Shown here: in pieces, positions 58,398 through 64,000 of the stretch
How positions within the stretch are numbered: position 1 is the first letter of the stretch
How the letters are laid out: each line of letters begins with the position of its first letter
Source: Diadophis punctatus similis
Lineage: Eukaryota; Chordata; Lepidosauria; Squamata; Dipsadidae
Direction: 5' to 3'
Assembly: GCA_023053685.1 (NCBI GenBank)
Contig: JALIGW010000001.1
Coordinates: 160,793,547 to 160,857,546 of the forward strand
Length of the DNA stretch: 64,000 nt
Made by a program: the position numbers and the translations under genes
The notes under the pieces: model-generated
The model's database searches: none
Seen by the model: the letters and a program-made list of their open reading frames with translations, nothing else
Told to the model about the DNA's origin: nothing

Positions 58398-59000
58398 CTG
58401 CAAGATGGGAGAAGGACACATTTAAGAATCAGGACTTTGCTGGGGGGGACAGGATAACCTTCCATACCTTGAAAAATAGAAACAATGGTATTCTACTAAC
58501 AAAGATATTCTATTGATGCTACTTTAGAAGTTCTTAATTCATAAACCCTTAAGATAATACTATTCCAAATTTAAAAAAAAGAAAGCAAATACAGCAACTA
58601 AGGTGTTACTCAGTGATCCAGGTTTTATTTTCATTAATGCCTATACTTTCCTCACTAATTACTACTATGTTATCACACTATTAATAAAATAAAAAAATTA
58701 TTTATAATTCCAACATTCATAAGGGTGTTTTGGGTCAATTGGTGGAAGGAGGCAATGCCAAACTATTTCTGAAGAACCTTCCCAAGAAAACTAAAGGGGC
58801 TTGTCCAGGCAGTCTCTGAGAATGGGACATGATTGAATGGAAGAAAGAAAAATCACCCACAATAGTAGGTTTGATGTGCTAACTATCAAATGAATTCATG
58901 TTCTTAAAAATACATGAGAAATCTAGAAAATTAAAATACGTTTCTTCTAAGCTATATGGATTGAGAACGATGTGTAACATAAATATAAATGCTTAAGTAC
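58398..59000. other. PKHD1: PKHD1 intron of 603 bp
   Basis: Smallest intron in the window. It contains the 3' part of a SINE at about 58715-58850. Confidence 0.85.
58715..58850 (+). mobile_element. SINE with Bov-B-type 3' region, 5'-truncated
   Basis: 'ggaaggaggcaatgccaaac', 'aaccttcccaagaaaactaa' and 'gtctctgagaatgggacatg' followed by 'attgaatgga' match the 3' text of SINEs that share their tail with Bov-B. Confidence 0.7.
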
Positions 59001-59147
59001 CTGCTTCTTGGTTTGCATAGCCCCAAGGTCTCACCAGAAGTCTTCCTATGCAATCCATGTCAGATTTAATTTGAATGTTTCTTGTCAGAAGCCCAACCTC
59101 TGCGGCTAGGAGAATCCACTGACCATCTTCTAATTTATGGGAATGCC
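59001..59147 (-). CDS. PKHD1: PKHD1 exon, linker between G8 and PbH1 region
   Basis: A 147-bp exon, phase 1 to phase 1, with acceptor gatctctgcag at 59149-59148 and donor GTACTT at 59000-58999. The product includes HSHKLEDGQWILLAAEVGLL, TRNIQIKSDMDCIGRLLVRP and WGYANQEAG. The 'AAEVGLLTRNI' segment is a hallmark of the region directly after the G8 domain in fibrocystin, PKHD1L1 and CEMIP-type proteins, at the entry of the parallel beta-helix. The exon is a multiple of three and keeps phase, so skipping it would not shift the frame. Confidence 0.9.
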
Positions 59148-59873
59148 CTGCAGAGATCAAAATGTCAGAAAACAATAGAAGTGGAACAGGTTTAATAAAC
59201 CAAACATGGGATCTCTACTAAATCTTCCTTTATGAAAACAGTTCATATATCCAGGCTACGTACAGTAGGAGTTCATAATTTATTGCAGTCATTCGGAAAG
59301 AGTCATTTACTTTATTATCACTTTTAACAACATCGTTTTCTCCTTATTTCATATAACCATCACTGATGCAGAGAATAACATTATCAGAAGTAGGGAGCAT
59401 AGTACCTCAGCTGTTTTGTGATCAAATATTTTACAAGCCTAAATCAGTTCCATGGCATCTCAGATTTAAAAGAGGTTAAATATAAGGTCAGAGTTTATTG
59501 CACCTGCCTAAAATTTTGCAAGCATTTGTAATTCTAGTAGCATGAGACAGCAGTTAAATACAAAAATAATTGAGACAATTCATTCATTGTATAAGTACTG
59601 ATTGCCCACTTAAATGTCTTAAGAAGCAACACCAGCCCTTAGACCAAGTTGAGAGGTAAAGTTACAAAATGGAAACCGGCTGGTCCAATATATGTTTATT
59701 ATAGTTTCTCCAGAGAAACCTAATGTATTTCTGCTCATGGCTTATAATATCTTCTAAAATTATCCAACCATGGTGCCAAAAGAACATAATGGGAACAGAT
59801 TTTATATCACTTCAGTGATGGCTGGGTTAAACTAGGTGGTATTATAAATCACTGAGGATTGCCTACATTTAGA
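59148..59873. other. PKHD1 intron part, nothing recognised
   Basis: No supported feature besides the hAT element that follows. Confidence 0.45.
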
Positions 59874-60300
59874 GTCTAGATCAGGGGTGTCAAACTTGAT
59901 TTCATTGAGGGTCGCATCAGGGTTGTGTTTGACCTTGGGGGGCCTGGGTGGGCGTGGCCAGGGTGGGTGTGGCCATCTTGATGTCACTCGTGTCAGGGTG
60001 CCTGTTGTGGCCCAAGCGCTCTGCCAGTGAAAACGGGCCCCCGAGCTCCGTTTTTTGCTGCCACGGCTTCCTGCAACCCTCTGCCAGTGAAAATAGAGCG
60101 GCTCTTCTGTTTTCATTGACAGAGGGTTGCAGGAGGCCGTGGCAGCTGAAAACGGAGCTCGGGAGCTGGTTTTCGCTGGCAGAAGCACCACAGGCGAGTC
60201 CTTTGCTGTTTTTTCCAGGGTGGCCCCGCGGGCCAGATCTAAGTACCCCGTGGGCCGGATCCGGTCCCTGGGCCTTGAGTTTGACACCCCTGGTCTAGAT
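59874..60300. mobile_element. hAT-type non-autonomous element, family D, with 8-bp TSD
   Basis: The 411-bp element (59882-60292) starts 'caggggtgtcaaacttgatt' and ends 'ttgagtttgacacccctg'. The inverted repeat has about one mismatch in 15. A perfect 8-bp duplication 'gtctagat' flanks it (59874-59881 and 60293-60300). Inside are paired copies of 'ctctgccagtgaaaa' and related text in both directions. No transposase frame. Frames of 82-194 codons across it are incidental. Confidence 0.93.
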
Positions 60301-60642
60301 GCACATACTGTAGTCTTCCCTGCAACACACTGTACCTTCACAGCCTCTACATGTGAACTTAAAATCAATTTGTAGTACTTGGGTCGGGACTCCAACCCTT
60401 GCCCTTCCAGACACAAATCTCTATTTCAACTGATTGTCTTCATAAGGTTAACTACCTTATGAATAACTTGTAATTCCCATTTTGTTACTTAATTAAAGCA
60501 ATGAAAATGTTAAGGCACCCTAGAAAGGAAACACTATTGAATAATGGCAAGTTTGTTGAGGAAAAATAATGAATGTTAGGTAGCCTTTAATGTGCAAAAA
60601 AAATTCATGATATAATCTAAGCAAAGGAGACAAATTGCCTAC
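60301..60642. other. PKHD1 intron part, nothing recognised
   Basis: No supported feature. Confidence 0.45.
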
Positions 60643-60797
60643 CAATATGTCTATAGAGAAGATGTTCACGGATCCTAATGCTACGATTGTTAACTTTTTC
60701 TAAAGTGGTTATTTCAGCTTGATGGGCTTCATATGAAGAGGAACTGACAACAATACTGTCCCCGGGATGCCAGTCCAAATGATCTTGCACCATAAAC
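60643..60797 (-). CDS. PKHD1: PKHD1 exon, second half of G8 domain
   Basis: A 155-bp exon with acceptor ttctttacag at 60799-60798 and donor GTAGGC at 60642-60641. It begins in phase 2 and ends in phase 1. The product begins FMVQDHLDWHPGDSIVVSSS and continues SYEAHQAEITTLEKV. The W-x-PGD-x-IVV...SSY...Q(A)E pattern is the classical C-terminal half of a G8 domain. Two N-x-S/T sequons are absent here apart from NNRSI. It joins the exon at 59147 through a split glycine codon (G|GG). The introns on either side are 1424 and 1495 bp. Confidence 0.9.
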
Positions 60798-61009
60798 CTG
60801 TAAAGAATGTGAGATGAAGACATATTTAGAAGTGTAGCACTCATTTTTCTCCTGCAATAATTAAGGAAACTGAGCTATAATTAAGGAAAATAATGTGTGA
60901 ACAAATCTGCCCTCACAGTACCAGCAAGGTAATGAACAAAGTTCTGGAAGGCTGAGGAGTCGAAGGCATTATTTTACAGTAGTTCAGCTCCTTCCATTCT
61001 GTGTTGGTG

Positions 61010-62080
61010 GGGAAGGAAAGGTTGGCTTGGTGGCCTTTGATTTATGGGATGCCAAAGAGGTAAGTCTTGTCTCCCCTGCTTTTCAATATCTACAGTATAT
61101 AAAGCCTCTGGAAAGATTCATTCAATGGTTTCAGGTGTAGTATCATCAATAGGCTAATGACATCCAACTGGACATTGCCACCATGGGCTATAGGGGAGAT
61201 GATGTTGATTCTGTTTCCCAGTGCCTGGATCCTGTCAGTTTTGATAGGAGAGAAGACATCAAAATGGAATCTTGAAAAGGTGAAATTTCTACAAATGCAC
61301 CAAGGTCTTCTATCACCACCAAAAGTTACTCATGTATGGGTAAACAGGGAGCAAGTCTCTGACGTGGGCGTCCTTCTGGCTTCTGTTGGATGAGCAGGTA
61401 GAAATGTGGTCAGAGAGGCGTATGCTCGATTGGTGAGTATGCCAGTTCTGGCCTCATCTGTGATCAGAGGACTTGGAGGTATGACCAACAGCAACTCATG
61501 CTCTTATTAGACTACTGAAATGCCCTCTACTTGGGGCTGCCCTTAAATAATATTTAGAAACTGCAGTTGGTTCAAAATGCCCCAGTCTGTGTACCTGATG
61601 TTGGGAGCGCATACCATTAGTTTTGTGGACCCTGCATTGGTTGTCATTTGGTTTCCAGGTCCAATTTAAGGTGCTGATTTTGACACATCAAATTATTTTA
61701 TTTCCTGGAAACTTTCTTTGTGGAAACTTTCAGGACCTTCTCTGGCCAACTTCTGCTTATCTAATTTAATCAAGCAGGAGAAACCTCTGCATATCCCACA
61801 TTTTCAAATAATTTATGGGGCTGAAGCAAGGGGAAATTGCTCGTTTATTTTACCTCCCTATGGAGATCAAGCTGGCTCCTTCTCTACTGGTTTTCTGCAA
61901 GCTCCTAAACATGTTTTCAGAGAGCCTTTTCCTGATTTGAATTCTTGTTGCCATCTTTTTGTAGCTTTGCTGTAGTTTTCATTTGTATACGGTTTTGTAT
62001 GTATTATATTTGTATGTGTGTGCCATCAAAAGTTATTTTCAATGTGGTGGCATACAAATAAGTTTAATTCAGAATCATTT
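61010..62080 (+). pseudogene. Old L2/Rex-group LINE ORF2 relic
   Basis: The plus strand holds decayed text in order: 'ggctaatgacatccaactgg' (relic of the RT ADD region), 'tattagactactgaaatgcc' (compare LDYCN), 'ctgcagttggttcaaaatgc' (compare LQ.VQNA) and 'gcattggttgtcatttggtt' (compare HWLP). The tail is 'gtggtggcatacaaataagt'. Same family type as 34936-35850 but much older. It lies in the 1424-bp intron upstream of the 60797 exon. Confidence 0.6.
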
Positions 62081-62221
62081 TGAAATGTTGCCAGAAAGGT
62101 CCCACCATGTCCTGAATTTACTCTTCAATTTACTCTTTGAAAAAAGGGGGCGGGGCTTCAAAAAGAAACAAAAAGCAAAAATAAAGAAGAGCTTCCTTAT
62201 TACCTATAATTTAACACCTAC

Positions 62222-62309
62222 CTTTCATTTCCAGGTGCAACATCATTTCCAAGATGTGTCCATGACTTCTTGGTGTAAGCACTGTGCAACTGCAGCTTCC
62301 CAAAAACAC
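62222..62309 (-). CDS. PKHD1: PKHD1 exon, G8 domain core
   Basis: An 88-bp exon with an AG acceptor at 62311-62310 and a GTAGGT donor at 62221-62220. It starts in phase 1 and ends in phase 2. The product reads [16 protein letters not shown] and then [13 protein letters not shown], which carries the G8-type pattern of a tryptophan followed by a GN(D)VAPGN turn. G8 domains (named for eight conserved glycines) are predicted beta-strand extracellular modules found in fibrocystin, PKHD1L1, TMEM2/CEMIP2 and KIAA1199/CEMIP. The exon has no ATG-started frame of its own and is found only from splice sites and homology. Its arginine codon AG|G is completed by the first base of the exon at 60797. Confidence 0.85.
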
Positions 62310-62589
62310 CTTGAAAAAAGGAGAAGAAACTAGCCATGATTCAAAAGATGCTAATCTCTACAAGATCTTCAACATACTATGGAGGACTTCTCAGTTGTGC
62401 CAGAGATGTACTCATCCAAGCCATTTTGTACTGATGGAGATTGTTTGGACACTTCATAAAGTTTCCAAGGCAATTTCCTTAAAGATTACATTAGGAAGAT
62501 TCCAACTCTGGCAAAAGAGTGAATTGGCTTTCTGGATTACTGTATAACCCTTATACATTATAATTATATATGATATAATTATCAATCAC
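62310..62589. other. PKHD1 intron part, nothing recognised
   Basis: Sequence upstream of the 88-bp exon acceptor. No repeat recognised. Confidence 0.4.
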
Positions 62590-62775
62590 TGTTGACCTCA
62601 CCCGATTTCTAAGAGGTCAGTAAGGGGCGTGCATAAGCGCACCAGCGTGCCTACCGTCCCTGTCCTAATGTTCCCTCTTATCAGTACCCATCTTATGTAT
62701 ATAAACAATGTTATATCTATGTATATTACTAACACGTACTTTACAAAAAATAAATATAAATAAATAAATAAAAAC
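62590..62775 (+). mobile_element. LINE 3' end, plus orientation, (AAAT)n tail
   Basis: 'gttgacctcacccgatttct', 'ggcgtgcataagcgcaccag' and 'acaatgttatatctatgtat' match the reverse complement of 36340-36480 almost base for base. 5'-truncated, with the tail at about 62745-62772. Confidence 0.85.
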
Positions 62776-63227
62776 CCATATGCTCAGTAAGGTCATACCA
62801 ACATTAGAATAGGAAAATGACGACTTCCTTGTGGGACTAAATACCTTGAAAAAGATAGCATATCTGGAAAAATCTAATAGGAAAAAAATGAAAAGGGGGG
62901 TATTTCCTATTTCAAATGAAAGCCTGTTTATTGGCCTATCATTTTGGTACATTGATAAGCAAACTCTTAGATGCTGAGGGTAGCAAATTGTGCAGGGTGG
63001 GGTATTGGAGCTTGTGGATATGCATATCCACACAGCCTCCATCAGAAGTACCTAATTTACAAGCCAGGTGCATGATCAGAATGCCTATTATAACTCTGTT
63101 TCAATCCTTTTCCTGCATGTTTATGGAGAAGAGATCTCTTGTAGGAATGTAAATTAATCTGCCTTCCATGCTTCCACAGTGGTCTAAAGTCTCTTCCTAA
63201 ATACGCATATAAACTTCTCCCAACACA
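62776..63227. other. PKHD1 intron part, nothing recognised
   Basis: No supported feature. Confidence 0.4.
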
Positions 63228-63367
63228 TACCGTGTTTCCCCGAAAATAAGACCCTGTCTTATATATTTTTTGAACCCTGAAATAAGCACTTGGCCTTATT
63301 GCCATGCACTCAAAAGCCCGATTGGGCTTATTATCAGGGGATGTCTTATTTTGGGTGAAACAGGGTA
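63228..63367. mobile_element. 140-bp MITE, copy 2
   Basis: Same length and near-identical text as 9537-9676: 'gtttccccgaaaataagacc' at the left, 'ggatgtcttattttgggtga' at the right, outer ends TACC and GGTA. A TA duplication is possible but cannot be proved by eye. Confidence 0.82.
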
Positions 63368-63394
63368 CAAATACACAATCTCCCTGTCCTTAAC

Positions 63395-63487
63395 TTAACA
63401 CTGAGAGCATGTGCACCAAAGACAGATTCCTTGTGTGTCCAATCACACTTGGCCAATAAAGAATTCTATTCTATTCTATTCTATTCT
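63395..63487 (+). mobile_element. L2-type LINE 3' end with short (ATTCT)n tail
   Basis: 'actgagagcatgtgcaccaa', 'gattccttgtgtgtccaatc' and 'acacttggccaataaagaat' are the same 3' end as at 27836-27900, here with only about five pentamer units (63462-63487). Strongly 5'-truncated. Confidence 0.85.
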
Positions 63488-63881
63488 CTTCCCCCATCTT
63501 TCTCAACTGCATTCAATTTCTTGTGTACATCTGAGGACAGAATGTATGCCTTAAACACTCTATTCTTCCAAAAGCTACTAACAATCTACCAAGCAACTAG
63601 GGCAGGTTGTTGTGAGATATACCCACACCCCACACTCAGCCCAATCAGAGAAGCATCAGTAGATTAGAAATCAGAAAGGGCACAAATATATTGTTGGCTG
63701 CAGGAAAAAAAATGCTTAAATGTTTTCCTGTTGCTTCAGGTTATCCACTTTTGACTTAGTAATTAAAATGCAGACACTATTTAACAAAACAGACAATTGT
63801 TGATTGATGCTAAGCACAGGACATTTTCGATCAAGGTTTTCCCAGGCCCCCACTGAGGAATTCAGAAGATGGTATCCATAC
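63488..63881. other. PKHD1 intron part, nothing recognised
   Basis: No supported feature next to the donor at 63881. Confidence 0.45.
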
Positions 63882-64000
63882 CAATGGTTCCAGGACCAAC
63901 GTTCAAACCTTTCAATCGATCACAATTTACTCTCTCAGATGCCCGAAGGAGAATGTGTACCTTTCTCCTTTCTTCTAATGGATGCTGCAATGTGCCTAAT
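63882..64000 (-). CDS. PKHD1: PKHD1 exon (5' part outside window), entry to G8 domain
   Basis: Partial exon cut by the right edge of the window. Read on the minus strand it is open for 39 codons and contains LGTLQHPLEERRKVHILLRA, then ends with ...VGPGTI plus one base before a GTATGG donor at 63881-63880. In the alternative, reading through the donor, a stop follows within six codons, which supports the splice. The phase (one base left over) matches the next exon at 62309, and the joined junction reads [11 protein letters not shown], typical of the start of a G8 domain in fibrocystin-family proteins. Fibrocystin is a large single-pass membrane protein of primary cilia in kidney and bile-duct epithelia. 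The call rests on recognition of this segment together with all downstream exons. The paralogue PKHD1L1 is the main alternative and fits the later exons less well. Confidence 0.8.

Noticed and set aside
1..64000. PKHD1L1 instead of PKHD1
   Set aside because: The junction QDAG-IYREEGKC follows the shorter fibrocystin layout. The extra segment I expect in PKHD1L1 between these exons is absent. Not excluded without an alignment.

Overview
The window is vertebrate nuclear DNA, most likely from a snake or other squamate reptile. The only host gene I can support is PKHD1 (fibrocystin), read on the minus strand. Evidence for a squamate is the repeat content: a Bov-B LINE with its typical 3' end, CR1 and L2-type LINEs, tRNA-derived SINEs of squamate type, L1 material, many short hAT elements, and (ATTCT)n microsatellites seeded by LINE tails, which are known to be abundant in snakes. 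There are no bacterial features.

Host gene. Eight PKHD1 exons are present. In gene order they are 64000-63882 (cut by the window edge), 62309-62222, 60797-60643, 59147-59001, 58397-57516 (882 bp), 56308-56140, 54779-54619 and 859-1 (cut by the window edge). All introns are GT-AG, every exon phase matches the next, and the joined frame has no stop over about 859 codons. The segment covers a G8 domain, a parallel beta-helix (PbH1) region and a following ectodomain region; I estimate about one fifth of the protein. From memory of the human gene these would be exons 54-61. Two of the exons (the 859-1 exon and the 62 kb exon) have no long ATG-started frame of their own and were found by splice-site reading.

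Layout. Positions 54.6-64.0 kb are exon-dense, with short introns of 0.6-1.6 kb that still carry SINEs, two hAT elements and LINE relics. Positions 0.86-54.6 kb are a single 53,759-bp intron, a dense and partly nested collection of transposable elements. The clearest insertions, with target-site duplications I can read, are: an L1-derived element carrying a complete ORF1 but no ORF2 (45385-47949, 20-bp TSD); Bov-B (41209-44156, 12-bp TSD); three copies of one hAT family (14055, 22603, 56648; perfect 8-bp TSDs); a hAT-like element containing a long palindrome (19484-20097); another hAT (24718-25288); a hAT at 59882-60292; and a 158-bp hAT-like element at 55032-55189 sitting inside an older SINE. 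Two solo LTRs lie 0.4 kb apart in opposite orientation, one of them inside another transposon.

The stretches between repeats show no second gene. I see no tRNA or rRNA gene, no CRISPR array and no nested protein-coding gene. The most noteworthy element is the ORF1-only L1 (HAL1-like) insertion. Family names for repeats and the PKHD1 call come from recognition, not from a database search.
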